From Nocardia panacis (lineage in GTDB: Bacteria > Actinomycetota > Actinomycetes > Mycobacteriales > Mycobacteriaceae), in the NCBI RefSeq assembly GCF_003598715.1, contig NZ_QZFU01000033.1, positions 1 to 64,000 on the forward strand: a DNA stretch of 64,000 bases, in the 5' to 3' direction. The translations under genes and the position numbers were made by a program. The notes beneath the pieces are model-generated. The model was not told where the DNA came from. It did no database searches and worked only from the letters and a program-made list of their open reading frames with translations. Positions 1-8,165 of this stretch are shown piece after piece (position 1 is the first letter of the stretch; each line of letters starts with the position of its first letter).

Positions 1-126
1 TTCAACAAGGCGAAACACTGGCGCGGTGTCGCTACCCGTTACGACAAACTCGCCTCGACCTACCGCGCCGGAATCGTCATGGCCCTGGCCGTTGAATGGC
101 TGAAACTATTGGGAGACACGACCTAG
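1..126 (+). mobile_element. IS5-family transposase, C-terminal end (cut by window edge)
   Basis: The frame opening at base 1 encodes about 41 residues ending WLKLLGDTT and a TAG at 124-126. The run RYDKLASTYRAGI is the C-terminal signature of IS5-family DDE transposases. The rest lies left of the window. The stop codon sits directly against the broken methyltransferase at 127, so this is taken as the right end of an insertion sequence that landed in a phage gene. The exact terminal repeat cannot be fixed from one end. Confidence 0.85.
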
Positions 127-372
127 GTCGAAGCCATCCAACGAAACAGTCTGTGCGTCGGCCTGGATGAAATGAAATGGATACTGCGGCTGTGGATTCA
201 CGTCGACGCCGACAACATCAAATCCCGCCATCCAGTAGCCGGCCGAGGCTCCTCCTGCGCCGCAGCACAGGTCAAGTACTCGAAGCCCGTGCGGTTTCCG
301 CCGCCCGAGCGACCTGGTTAGTTGCGCCTCGACTATGTCCTGTCGTTCGAGGTTTTGCATTGCCGCTGTCAT
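127..372 (-). pseudogene. Phage DNA (cytosine) methyltransferase, N-terminal fragment
   Basis: About 82 residues remain. They contain VLDLCCGAGGASAGY (SAM-binding motif I of phage-type C5-cytosine methyltransferases) and the following FDVVGVDVNPQ and ADA segments. Homology stops at DGFD, base 127, where the IS5-family end begins; the catalytic PC motif and target-recognition region are missing. The start at 372 is preferred because AGGGA precedes it; an upstream in-frame start at 408 falls inside a hairpin. The intact enzyme would modify phage DNA against host restriction. The rest of the gene may survive left of the insertion sequence. Confidence 0.8.
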
Positions 373-390
373 GCCTATTTCCCTGATCAA

Positions 391-435
391 GCCAGCGGCC
401 CGCACCAAAATCGTTTTGGGTTTCGGGCCGCTGGC
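391..435. terminator. 12-bp stem terminator after the 458-931 gene
   Basis: GCCAGCGGCCCG (391-402) pairs perfectly with CGGGCCGCTGGC (424-435). The loop itself contains CCAAAA/TTTTGG, so the whole region can fold as one long hairpin. It lies directly downstream of the minus-strand gene ending at 458. Confidence 0.75.
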
Positions 436-457
436 GCGTTTGTTAAGCTATTGCCGT

Positions 458-931
458 TCAGGCGGTTTCGTCCGTGCGGGCACCGGCACCGAGTGCCCAG
501 CTCGCGAGGTCCACGAGCTGCTGTGCGTGGTCGTACCCGGTGGCGCGGATTGTGAGCACTCTGCGGGTGCCGTGCTCCAGCAGCGGCGGGTCGTACAGGT
601 CGACCATCCAGAGACCTTTGTCTTGGCCCAGTCGTTCCGGCCCCGCGATGAACCGGCCGTCTCCGGTCTCGCTCACGCCCGGTGCGGTGGGGTGCAGCGG
701 GTTGGTGGGAGCGCCCTCAATCACGTTGTAGGGGTCGATATCGCCGAACAGGTGCGCGAATACGCCCGCCGCGGCTTGCTGTCGGGCGCACGCGGCTTCG
801 TAGCCGTCGTCCCATTCGTCGCGTGCGCGGCCCTCGCTGTGGGGTTCGTCGTGGAGGTAGTCCCATACTTCCTCGTCTGCTGAGACGAGTGCTCGGGCTG
901 CAGCGATCTGCGCGGGGGTGTAGAGAATCAT
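458..931 (-). CDS. Hypothetical phage protein, cassette 1
   Basis: A 157-residue protein beginning MILYTPAQIAAARAL. It is acidic in its first third (SADEEVWDYLHDEPHSEGRARDEW is split by charged turns) and I recognise no family. The start at 931 is fixed by the CCGGAGGAGCCGG leader 2 bases upstream; a longer frame to 1045 would run through that leader. The first codons (ATGATTCTCTA) match those of the membrane-protein gene at 12682, so the conserved cassette reaches into the coding region. No TACAC/GTGTA promoter palindrome is visible for this copy, so it may be read from an upstream promoter. Confidence 0.7.
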   Translation of the reverse strand: MILYTPAQIAAARALVSADEEVWDYLHDEPHSEGRARDEWDDGYEAACARQQAAAGVFAHLFGDIDPYNVIEGAPTNPLHPTAPGVSETGDGRFIAGPERLGQDKGLWMVDLYDPPLLEHGTRRVLTIRATGYDHAQQLVDLASWALGAGARTDETA

Positions 932-933
932 GT

Positions 934-966
934 CCGGCTCCTCCGGTTTGTGACGGCTATTCCGTC
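934..966 (-). promoter_or_regulatory. Leader cassette 1: SD hairpin plus covarying stem, no palindromic promoter
   Basis: CCGGAGGAGCCGG occupies 934-946 (minus strand sense) and a GACGG/CCGTC stem occupies 952-966. This is one of eight related leaders in the element. Unlike the others, no TACAC/GTGTA palindrome or -10 follows within 60 bases upstream. Confidence 0.75.
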
Positions 967-1075
967 GTGCGATGGGCGACCCGCAGAGTGGTCGGGCCGT
1001 GGGGCTACAGATTGACGATCTTGACGCGAACCGATTCGAGCGCAAGTGGTTTGAGGCTGTCAGGGTCTTCTTTAC

Positions 1076-1378
1076 CTATGCGGTGATGCGATGGAGTTCG
1101 GGCGGTCGGGCGGGCCATTCGTCTGGACAGTGCACTCGGAACCGGTGGCTCCCGATGACCAGGATGTCGCCGTGGAGAATGCGGCAGGTCAGGGCACCGG
1201 CCGGTGCCCCGAAGCTCCAGCCACTCAGGGACGCTGTTGCGCGGCCCGCGTGGTACCGGATGGCCATATTGGTTCCGGGTGCGATCCCGATGGGCTTGGC
1301 GGTCCCGTAGTAGACCGGCGTGAGGGCGTCGGCATAGCCAGTGACGACGCAGGGGTCTGCGAGCAGGATGGTACGCAT
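1076..1378 (-). CDS. Hypothetical phage protein, 100 residues
   Basis: Begins MRTILLADPCVVTGYADAL. Its beta-rich composition suggests a small globular domain, but I recognise no family. The start at 1378 is supported by AAGGA 4 bases upstream. It lies between the terminator of the 1443-1826 gene and leader cassette 1, so it may be transcribed by read-through and be co-transcribed with the 458-931 gene. It lacks the CCGGAGGAGCCGG site, unlike its neighbours on either side. Confidence 0.6.
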   Translation of the reverse strand: MRTILLADPCVVTGYADALTPVYYGTAKPIGIAPGTNMAIRYHAGRATASLSGWSFGAPAGALTCRILHGDILVIGSHRFRVHCPDEWPARPPELHRITA

Positions 1379-1407
1379 CAGGTCCTTCCATGGTTTGTCG
1401 AGCTGTG

Positions 1408-1434
1408 TGCGGCCCGCCAGGTGCGCGGGCCGCA
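1408..1434. terminator. Hairpin terminator after the 1443-1826 gene
   Basis: GCGGCCCGC at 1409-1417 pairs with GCGGGCCGC at 1425-1433, extended by a T-A pair. It follows the minus-strand stop at 1443 by a few bases. There is no long T run. Confidence 0.65.
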
Positions 1435-1442
1435 GAGGATGG

Positions 1443-1826
1443 TCAGGCGGCGATCAGGTGCGCGGTACGCGGGTACGCGCGCAGCCCTTCGGCCAACGCC
1501 GGGTCAGCCGGGCTGTACGCGTACACGTGGATCGGGTAGCCGGTGCTGGCGATGGTCCAGATGCGCAGGGGTGCGCGGCCGGTGCGGGCGCGGTGAGCGG
1601 CGGCGATCTTCTTGCCTGCGTGGGAGCCGTAGCGGTGTTGGGTGTCGTCGCTGGCACCGAGCACGGCCAGGTGGGCGGTGACAGTGATCAGTTTGCCGTC
1701 CGCGATGGCGGCGGTGATGACGTTGCCGTTGCGGTGTCGGACGATGAGCGGGGCCGCGAGCTGGGTAATGCGGCTGCGGATGGCCTTGGCAGCGGCGCGG
1801 GCGATGGTGGAGATGATGGGGCGCAT
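1443..1826 (-). CDS. Hypothetical phage protein, cassette 2
   Basis: A 127-residue basic protein beginning MRPIISTIARAAAKAIRS and including IVRHRNGNVITAAIADG, which reads like beta-strands. No family is recognised. It is a complete single-gene unit: a full promoter/operator/leader cassette at 1828-1897 in front and a hairpin terminator behind. The start at 1826 follows the conserved SD by 5 bases. Dense arginine/histidine reading in the other frames is only GC shadow. Confidence 0.7.
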   Translation of the reverse strand: MRPIISTIARAAAKAIRSRITQLAAPLIVRHRNGNVITAAIADGKLITVTAHLAVLGASDDTQHRYGSHAGKKIAAAHRARTGRAPLRIWTIASTGYPIHVYAYSPADPALAEGLRAYPRTAHLIAA

Positions 1827-1827
1827 T

Positions 1828-1897
1828 CCGGCTCCTCCGGTTTATGTCGGCTCGTTCCGACACCACTTACTATACACGCTTATGCGTGTATTAGCAA
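1828..1897 (-). promoter_or_regulatory. Promoter/operator/leader cassette 2 (best-conserved copy)
   Basis: On the minus strand: -35 TTGCTA (1892-1897), a 17-bp spacer, -10 TATAGT (1869-1874). A perfect palindrome ATACACGCTTATGCGTGTAT (1872-1891, plus-strand sense) fills the spacer and overlaps the -10. Seven bases below the -10 begins a GTCGG/CCGAC stem (1846-1861), so the transcript should start at the stem. Then comes CCGGAGGAGCCGG (1828-1840), in which CCGG pairs with CCGG and shows the Shine-Dalgarno in a 5-base loop, 1 base from the ATG. A repressor bound to the palindrome would block RNA polymerase directly. Confidence 0.85.
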
Positions 1898-1905
1898 TCG
1901 ACTGT

Positions 1906-2214
1906 TCACTCCGAATCCCACCGCGCCAGAACACCAAGTACATAGCTGCCCGCAGGCCACAACCCGAACCCCCACCACCACGGCAGACCCGCCACTACCG
2001 CAGTCGGCCACGCGAGCACTGCGCACACCCACCAGCCGAAACACCACGGGCAATGCACCAAGAACGTCCACATGGAGCCGGAGCCGAATCTGCGAATCGC
2101 GGCGTTCCGGATCGGGTCGCCGATCTTGTCGGCGACCACGATGCGGGTAAGACGGGCGGAGGCAAGCACGTACACGGCGAGTGCAAGCAGGGTTGCGAGG
2201 GTGCTGTGTGGCAT
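1906..2214 (-). CDS. DUF1360-like small membrane protein
   Basis: About 102 residues with several hydrophobic stretches: LATLLALAVYVLASARLTR at the N-terminus, CPWCFGWWVCAVLAW in the middle and a glycine/tryptophan-rich C-terminus. The ARLTR...DKIGDPIR...CPWC pattern is that of DUF1360 proteins, common in actinophages and their hosts; their function is unknown. The ATG at 2214 is chosen, though an in-frame GTG at 2235 is possible. It follows the gene ending at 2254 and would have been co-transcribed with it before the transposon split that gene. Confidence 0.65.
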   Translation of the reverse strand: MPHSTLATLLALAVYVLASARLTRIVVADKIGDPIRNAAIRRFGSGSMWTFLVHCPWCFGWWVCAVLAWPTAVVAGLPWWWGFGLWPAGSYVLGVLARWDSE

Positions 2215-2253
2215 GGCGCGGACCGTAAACACCACCCGCGCAACCAGATCCGG

Positions 2254-2474
2254 CTAGGTGATGTCCGATCGGCGGCGCGTGATCTTGTCGACAGCTCGCA
2301 CGGCGGCAGGGCCGGGCGATGCGATCTCGGCCGTCCCATGGTCGGCGGCGGCGGCACCGGACGCGAACAGCGGCACCGGGGAGACGTATTCGAGTGCGGC
2401 CCGGTGAGTTTCGGCAGTGATCGCGCCCATCGGAACCGCGAGGCGTAGCGCCAGCAGCTCGTCACTATGGCAGC
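2254..2474 (-). pseudogene. DUF6283-like phage gene, 3' half (split by IS21 element)
   Basis: This is the C-terminal half of the gene whose 5' half is at 7667-7880. Removing the transposon and one copy of the 6-bp duplication joins the halves in frame as WVGC-HSDELLALRLAVPMG, giving a protein of about 142 residues ending TRRRSDIT. The frame is open from the element border to the TAG at 2254. Cysteine pairs in the N-terminal half and the CAGWVGCH motif are typical of DUF6283, whose function is unknown. Confidence 0.85.
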
Positions 2475-2653
2475 TGGTTCTGGTCGTGGTTGTGAGTGTC
2501 GGTTGGTCGTGAATGTGGGCACCACACGCCCGAGTCCGATGTTCGTGGTCGTGAATTTGGGCACCACTGTGGGGGTTGCGTGGCAGGATGACCGTGCTTC
2601 ACCGTTGAGGTCGTCCGACCTGGGCGGACGGCGCTCGGGTGAGGGAGTCGCTG

Positions 2654-4273
2654 ATGGGGATTGTGTCGCGGGCGGAGGTGTTCGCCGCGATACGCCGGGA
2701 CTTGCGTGATGGCCTGTCGAACAGGGCGATTCAACGTAGGCACGGGGTGAACTATCGGACGGTGCGCGAGGCGGCGGGCTCGGCGTGGCCGGCGCAGCGC
2801 AAGCAGTATCCGGCGCGGGGCTCGAAGCTGGATCCGTTCAAGCCGGTGATCGATGCGATCCTGATCGCTGATCTGGACGCACCGCGCAAACAGCGTCACA
2901 CCCTGGTGCGGATCTATCGCCGGCTGATCGACGAACACCACATGAGCGATGTGTCGTATCCGGTTGTGGGACGGTATGTTCGCGAACGCCGCCCGCGGAT
3001 ACTCCAGGAGTCCGGCAAGGCGCCGTCGAAAGTTTTCATCGCTCAAACCCATCGTCCGGGTGAGGAGGCCGAGGTCGATTTCGGCGATATCACTATCCGG
3101 CTGCGTGGCGAGCTGGTGACGTGCTATCTGTTCTGTTTCCGGATGTCGTTCTCGGGCAAGGCGATCCACCGCGCCTCACTCTCGGCCGGGCAGGAAGCGT
3201 TTTTCGAGGGGCACCTGCACGCGCTGCAGAGTCTGGGTGGGGTCCCGACCGGGAAGGTCCGCTACGACAATCTGCGTTCTGCGGTGGCGCAGGTCCTTGG
3301 ATTCACCCGGGCTCGAGTCGAGGCCGAGCGTTGGACAGTGTTCCGCTCGCATCTGGGTCTGGAGCCGTTCTACTGCCAGCCGGGCATCGAAGGCGCGCAC
3401 GAGAAGGGCGGAGTCGAGGGCCAGATCGGCTGGTTCCGCCGCAACCATCTGGTCCCGGTGCCCGAGGTGGATTCGATCGCGCAGCTCAATGCATTGATCG
3501 ACGCCTGGGACGCGGCCGATGACGGTCGGCGGATCGGATCGCGGGCTCGCACGATCGGAGAGATGTTCGCTGCGGAGCAGCCGTTGCTGGCACCGTTGCC
3601 GAGTGAGCCGTTCGAGACCGGTCGCTGGTTCAGCGTGCGGGTTGACCGCTATTCCCAGATCTCGGTGCGTACCAACAAGTACTCGGTCCCGGTCCGCTAC
3701 ATCGGCCGCCAGGTCCGGGTCCTGCTGCACGCTTCGGAGCTGGTCGTTTACGACGAGCGGACCGAGATCGCCCGCCACGAGCGGCTGCTGGCCAAATGCG
3801 GAACCCGCCTCGAACTGGACCACTATCTGGAAGGGCTGCTGCGCAAACCCGGGGCATTGCCGGGCGCGACGGCTTTGGAACAGGCCCGCGCGACAGGAAA
3901 GTTCACCCCGATCCATGAATCCTGGTGGGCAGCCGCCCGCAAAGCCCACGGTGACTCCCACGGCACCCGCGCACTGATCGAAGTACTGCTGCTGCAACGA
4001 CACCTGCCCCACGATCTGCTCGTCGATGCGCTGGCTGCCGCATTGCAGTCCGGGGCACTGACTGCGGACGCGGTCGCCCTCGAAGCCCGCAAGATCAGCG
4101 AATCCCAGCCCGTTCCCGAGACAGTTACCGATCTGGACGCACAGATCGATCCGATCCCGTCGCTGACCGCGCGGCGCCTCGCGCACCTACCTGCGGACCG
4201 TCGCCCACTCCCCTCTGTTGCCCACTACGACCAGCTCCTCCGCCTCCCCAGAGCTCAGAAAGGTATCTCATGA
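2654..4273 (+). CDS. istA: IS21-family transposase IstA
   Basis: A 539-residue DDE transposase that cuts and joins the element ends. The N-terminal helix-turn-helix (LSNRAIQRRHGVNYRTVREA) precedes the rve-type catalytic core: D in AEVDFGD, D in VRYDNLRSA, E in HEKGGVEGQIGWF. The C-terminal beta-barrel-like region (RTNKYSVPVRYIGRQVRV) is standard for IstA. The ATG at 2654 is preferred over a GTG at 2639 because AGGGAG lies just before it. The stop overlaps the istB start (ATGA), implying coupled translation. It looks intact. Confidence 0.95.
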   Translation: MGIVSRAEVFAAIRRDLRDGLSNRAIQRRHGVNYRTVREAAGSAWPAQRKQYPARGSKLDPFKPVIDAILIADLDAPRKQRHTLVRIYRRLIDEHHMSDVSYPVVGRYVRERRPRILQESGKAPSKVFIAQTHRPGEEAEVDFGDITIRLRGELVTCYLFCFRMSFSGKAIHRASLSAGQEAFFEGHLHALQSLGGVPTGKVRYDNLRSAVAQVLGFTRARVEAERWTVFRSHLGLEPFYCQPGIEGAHEKGGVEGQIGWFRRNHLVPVPEVDSIAQLNALIDAWDAADDGRRIGSRARTIGEMFAAEQPLLAPLPSEPFETGRWFSVRVDRYSQISVRTNKYSVPVRYIGRQVRVLLHASELVVYDERTEIARHERLLAKCGTRLELDHYLEGLLRKPGALPGATALEQARATGKFTPIHESWWAAARKAHGDSHGTRALIEVLLLQRHLPHDLLVDALAAALQSGALTADAVALEARKISESQPVPETVTDLDAQIDPIPSLTARRLAHLPADRRPLPSVAHYDQLLRLPRAQKGIS

Positions 4274-5061
4274 CCGGCATTCCGGTGATCGGACGGCGCA
4301 AAGGCATGACCGAGCAGGCCGCCGACGCGGCCATCGACCAAGCCTGCCGAGTCCTGCGACTGCCGACCATCCGCACCCAGTTCACCGAAACCGCCGACAC
4401 CGCAGCCAAAGAACAGATGTCCTACCGCGCGTTCCTGGCCGAGCTGCTCCTGGGCGAATGTGACGACCGTGCACGACGGCGGTCCGAACGCCGCATCCGC
4501 GCCGCGGGCTTCCCGCGCGACAAATCGTTGCGCGCCTTCGACTTCGACGCCAACCCCAACATCGACCCCGCCGGAATCCACACCCTGGCCACCTGCGACT
4601 GGATCCGCAAAGGCTTGCCGCTGTGCCTGATCGGTGATTCCGGCACCGGCAAATCGCACCTGCTCATCGCCCTCGGCACCGAGGCCGCCATGCAGGGCTT
4701 CCGTGTGAAGTACACCCTGGCCACCAAGCTGGTCAACGAACTGGTCGAAGCCGCAGACGAGAAGGTCCTCACGAAAACCATCGCCCGCTACGGGCGCGTC
4801 GACCTGCTCTGTATCGACGAACTCGGCTACATGGAACTCGACCGACGTGGTGCCGAACTACTGTTCCAGGTCCTGACCGAACGCGAGGAGAAGAACTCTG
4901 TGGCCATCGCTTCCAATGAATCCTTCGCCGGCTGGACCAAAACCTTCACCGACCCGCGCCTGTGTGCCGCGATCGTCGACCGTCTCACCTTCGGCGGCCA
5001 CATCATCGAAACCGGCACCGACTCCTACCGACTCGCCCACACCCGCGCCACCAGACACTGA
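4270..5061 (+). CDS. istB: IS21 helper ATPase IstB
   Basis: A 263-residue DnaC/DnaA-like AAA+ ATPase that selects the target and activates IstA. Walker A is GDSGTGKSHL, Walker B is LLCIDELGY, and sensor regions follow. Length is normal for the family. Its start overlaps the istA stop. The C-terminus ends about 24 bases before the convergent passenger gene, so the two cannot share a transcript. Confidence 0.95.
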   Translation: MTGIPVIGRRKGMTEQAADAAIDQACRVLRLPTIRTQFTETADTAAKEQMSYRAFLAELLLGECDDRARRRSERRIRAAGFPRDKSLRAFDFDANPNIDPAGIHTLATCDWIRKGLPLCLIGDSGTGKSHLLIALGTEAAMQGFRVKYTLATKLVNELVEAADEKVLTKTIARYGRVDLLCIDELGYMELDRRGAELLFQVLTEREEKNSVAIASNESFAGWTKTFTDPRLCAAIVDRLTFGGHIIETGTDSYRLAHTRATRH

Positions 5062-5084
5062 CCAGCGCCTCTGCTGAAACCTGG

Positions 5085-7427
5085 CTACTGTGGGGATGCT
5101 CTCCCACATTGCCGGGTCTGATGATCGTATCTGTCCCGGAGAGCGCCGATGTCGTAGTAGCGGTAGGTTGCGGCGAGGTCGTATACCGGATTGAGCGAGG
5201 TGTTGTCGTCGCTCAGGTAGCAGTCGGGTCCGTAGTTGCGGTCGTATTTCCATGCGAGGTGCGTTGCACGACGAACGGTTTCACCGTAGTACCACGCTGC
5301 GACGTCGAGGAACTCGGCGTTTTCGGTGTCTTCCAGCAATTCCTCCGGAGTCGGTGTGATTTGTCGCAGGACGGTCTCCAACATGTCGAGCGACTCCGGG
5401 GAGAACTCGCGCCCGAGTGTCGTACCGTAGCGCTGTCGCCATGCCGGAAACTGCTGTGCCTGTGTGGTTGTCCATGTGAGCGCGTAGTCAGCGTCGGGCT
5501 GCTTGCGTCGGGACTTCTTGCGGTTCCTGCGACGCAAGGCATCCTTGGCACGCTCCCGCAAGGCCGCGGTGACCCAGGAGTCGAAATGGCCGCGTAGTGC
5601 TTTCGGGCGTCGCTCGATCAGGTCCGGGGGCCAGAAATGGCGACCATCCCGCAGCGGTCCCGCCACCATGCTATGCAGATCCTGAACAACGAAGACACTC
5701 AACGGAAAGCCGGTGTCGGGCCCCAGCGCGCTCACGTGACGGTGCCAGCGGTCGTTGGCGTCGAGGTTGTCGTTGTGATCCCATCGGGAGGGCTTGGCAC
5801 GGCGCAGGACCTCGCCGTAATACCAGGCGGCCTCGTCGACGAATGCCGCATGCGCGGGATCCTGGAACTGGGTCACGGTCGGCAGGATCGTGAGCACGAC
5901 ATCGGCGAGGTCGACGAGCGAATTGCGGGAGAAATCCCAGGTCCGGCCCGCACCGTATCGGGCGGTCCAGGCAGGGAAGTCATGCTCGCGTGCGGTGCAC
6001 CAGGATTCGACGAGAGTCGGTGCAGGTGCCGGGTCCAGGCCGGGCGTGGGTTCTCTCGTGGGATGCCATGAGGGGTCTTTTGCTACCTGTTCGGCGGCTA
6101 ACCGTTCACATGCCTTATAGGCGTGAGTGAGCGCGCCGGGGGCGGACCACCGGCAGGCCATCAATACCAGGTCGATCGGCGAGACCTGGCCCGACATATA
6201 GCGGTCACCGTGCACGACAGGTCGGCCGAACGAGACACTGCGGGGCGCTTCGTCGAGGGTCCAGCAGCCACCCTCGATTCGCAGCAGTGCCTCGCCGACG
6301 TATGCACCAAGATTCTCGGCCAGATCCCGTCCCAGATCAGTGCCTGCTGTGTGGCAATACGCCTCGAGTCGGTGGAGAGATTCCGCCGAATAGTCCAGGA
6401 CGATGGACGGTATGACACCAGCCAGGGTGTCGATGCGGGCGGCGATCGATTCGACCCAGTCGTGCACCGGTGTCTGCCAGGCCGTACCGGTCCACCGATA
6501 CTCGGGCTCGGGCCGATCCGTGGCGTCGCACGGAGTCGTCCATTCTCGGAACGCGTTGTGCAGCCGCAGGGGATTGCCGTCCCGGACGGCTCCCTCGAGG
6601 TCGAGTTTCGGTGTCGGCGACCAGTCGTCGCCCGGATGCTTGCGCAGGTGAAAGTTGCGTTCTCCCGCAATCCATTCGCCAGGATCCGCGCGCCGCATCG
6701 TCTCGCCGAGATACCACGTGGCGCTCTCCACGAACTCGGCGTTCGTTGGATCGCCGAACTGCTCGGGTGTCGGTGTCACCCGAAACAGAACGCCAGCGAG
6801 ATCGTCGAGGGTCGACGGCGAGAAGTCCCATTCAGTGCCGGACCCGTAGACGGCCACCCAGTGGGGAAATCCTCGCTCACGCTGGACCAGCCAGGCGGAA
6901 AGCCGGTCACAATTACTGTCACTGGTTTCGGTCGGAAGGTCCAACCCTGGCGTGTGCGCCTTGACTGGCCGCCAATCCGGATGTGCCGCAGTGTGACGGT
7001 TGACTGCCTGCTCCCAGCAGACATAGGTATCGATGATGGCGTTGTCGCCTTCACCCATCAGGGCGATCGGTGCGAGCGGCGCAAGTCCCAGCTCCGGGGA
7101 GGGCACAACCAGCGGCTGGCCGAAAGTGCTGGAATCGGGTGCGTCGTCCCACCCCCACTCACCGCCGGCCAGTACCAGCAAAGTCTGACCGATGTAGGCG
7201 GCTGCGGCCTCGTCGAAATCGGGCACGTCGTCGACGTCATCCATGACGTCGACGAACATCTCCAGCGACTGTGCCGAATGGTCTAATACCACATCGTCGG
7301 GAATCACCAGATCCATCAAGTCATAGGTGGTGCAGATACCCTTGAGCCACCGCGTGAGAGCCTCCTCCCGTGCACGGGCCTGTCCTGGCTTGCTGTCCAA
7401 TCGCGTGGCCCTTCCTTTGCCTGACAC
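5085..7427 (-). CDS. Transposon passenger: 780-residue modular repeat protein, function unknown
   Basis: A long acidic, tryptophan-rich protein built from two alternating modules. Module B appears at least three times (near residues 165-245, 480-585 and 655-750) with the pattern FPxWxxxYGxG, a D/E-F-S-x-x-S-L segment, TPTPEQF-like, AEFV and WYLGE/WYYGE...RR. Module A (YIGQTLLVLAGGEWGWDDAP near residue 95; YVGEALLRIEGGCWTLDEAP near 390) appears at least twice. There is no signal peptide, membrane segment or known catalytic motif. It starts with GTG and has no clear ribosome-binding site. The transposon borders enclose it entirely, so it moves with istAB. I do not recognise a family. Confidence 0.8.
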   Translation of the reverse strand: MSGKGRATRLDSKPGQARAREEALTRWLKGICTTYDLMDLVIPDDVVLDHSAQSLEMFVDVMDDVDDVPDFDEAAAAYIGQTLLVLAGGEWGWDDAPDSSTFGQPLVVPSPELGLAPLAPIALMGEGDNAIIDTYVCWEQAVNRHTAAHPDWRPVKAHTPGLDLPTETSDSNCDRLSAWLVQRERGFPHWVAVYGSGTEWDFSPSTLDDLAGVLFRVTPTPEQFGDPTNAEFVESATWYLGETMRRADPGEWIAGERNFHLRKHPGDDWSPTPKLDLEGAVRDGNPLRLHNAFREWTTPCDATDRPEPEYRWTGTAWQTPVHDWVESIAARIDTLAGVIPSIVLDYSAESLHRLEAYCHTAGTDLGRDLAENLGAYVGEALLRIEGGCWTLDEAPRSVSFGRPVVHGDRYMSGQVSPIDLVLMACRWSAPGALTHAYKACERLAAEQVAKDPSWHPTREPTPGLDPAPAPTLVESWCTAREHDFPAWTARYGAGRTWDFSRNSLVDLADVVLTILPTVTQFQDPAHAAFVDEAAWYYGEVLRRAKPSRWDHNDNLDANDRWHRHVSALGPDTGFPLSVFVVQDLHSMVAGPLRDGRHFWPPDLIERRPKALRGHFDSWVTAALRERAKDALRRRNRKKSRRKQPDADYALTWTTTQAQQFPAWRQRYGTTLGREFSPESLDMLETVLRQITPTPEELLEDTENAEFLDVAAWYYGETVRRATHLAWKYDRNYGPDCYLSDDNTSLNPVYDLAATYRYYDIGALRDRYDHQTRQCGRASPQ

Positions 7428-7666
7428 ACCATGTTGACCGAAGCCAAGATCCTCAGCTTCCCGCCGTTGGGGATGTCGGTGGCATCGGGACTATCGCGAT
7501 CATTCATCTGAACTACCTACCCGTGCGACTGGAACCGCGGACCCGCTCGCAGCAGGACACGGGTGCACCAGTGGTGCCAAAATTCGCGATCGGAAACGAG
7601 TCGTTACGACGCTGACCGCTGCCGAGATCCACGACCAAACGACGCCAGAATTGACGACCAAAGCCA

Positions 7667-7880
7667 GGCAGCCGACCCAGCCCGCGCACATGCGGGCCGC
7701 CGGGGTGTCTGGCTCGGTCTGGTGACATTCGAACAGGGCCGTGGGCTGATAGGCGGTGTCCAAGTCGTAGGAGCGGAGTTTGTTGTATTCCGATTCGTGC
7801 CAGATGCCGGACGGCACGTCACGGCGATACGGGCAGGAAGCGCAAGGGCGCGGAGCGGGCGGCCCCATCAGTTCGGGCAT
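7667..7880 (-). pseudogene. DUF6283-like phage gene, 5' half (split by IS21 element)
   Basis: Begins MPELMGPPAPRPCASCPYRR at 7880, preceded by AAGGA, and reads to CAGWVGC at the transposon border. Two cysteine clusters (CASC and C in FECHQ, MCAGWVGCH) suggest metal binding. The track continues open for a while into transposon DNA, but that part is not native. The remainder is at 2254-2474. Confidence 0.85.
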
Positions 7881-7913
7881 TGCGATCCTTGGGGCTGTGC
7901 GGCGTCGTCCTGG

Positions 7914-8165
7914 TCAGCCATGGTCGGCTGCCTCCGAATGCGCGGTGAGCACGGCATGCCCGAGTTCAGTCACCCGGACACGACGGCCAAGCCCTCGTGC
8001 ATGCTCTCCGACGGTGACGAACTGGTCATCGAGCAGCCGGTCCAGATCGACTCGGGAGAAGCCGTTTCCGGGCCTGGTCGGGGTGGGGTAGATGTCGATG
8101 GCCTCGGCCGCGAAGCGCCGCAGCAGCTTTCGGCCGGATCTGGCGGTCTTGGGCAACATGGTCAC
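7914..8165 (-). CDS. Hypothetical phage protein, 83 residues
   Basis: Begins at a GTG (8165) that overlaps the stop of the upstream gene as GTGA; an ATG two codons later is the alternative. The protein is MTMLPKTARSGRKLLRRFAA onward, basic at the N-terminus, with a segment (RVDLDRLLDDQFVTVGEHARG) that could be a winged-helix fold. No family is recognised. It sits between the 8162-8500 gene and the split DUF6283-like gene as part of one minus-strand unit. Confidence 0.65.
   Translation of the reverse strand: MTMLPKTARSGRKLLRRFAAEAIDIYPTPTRPGNGFSRVDLDRLLDDQFVTVGEHARGLGRRVRVTELGHAVLTAHSEAADHG

Larger units (their letters stand above)
2475..7666 (+). mobile_element. IS21-family transposon with passenger gene, 5,192 bp
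   Basis: Ends TGGTTCTGG... and ...CCAAAGCCA are imperfect inverted repeats, flanked by the 6-bp direct repeat GGCAGC (2469-2474 and 7667-7672). Inside each end are the multiple subterminal repeats of IS21 elements: GGTCGTGAATNTGGGCACCAC twice at the left (about 2510 and 2548) and related inverted copies at 7574-7666. It contains istA, istB and a convergent 780-codon gene. Reconstructing the target restores an open reading frame across the junction, so both borders are exact to the base apart from the usual ambiguity inside the duplication. Confidence 0.92.

Noticed and set aside
6123..7286. 387-codon plus-strand frame inside the transposon passenger region
   Set aside because: Antisense to the modular repeat protein, whose internal repeats prove the minus frame.
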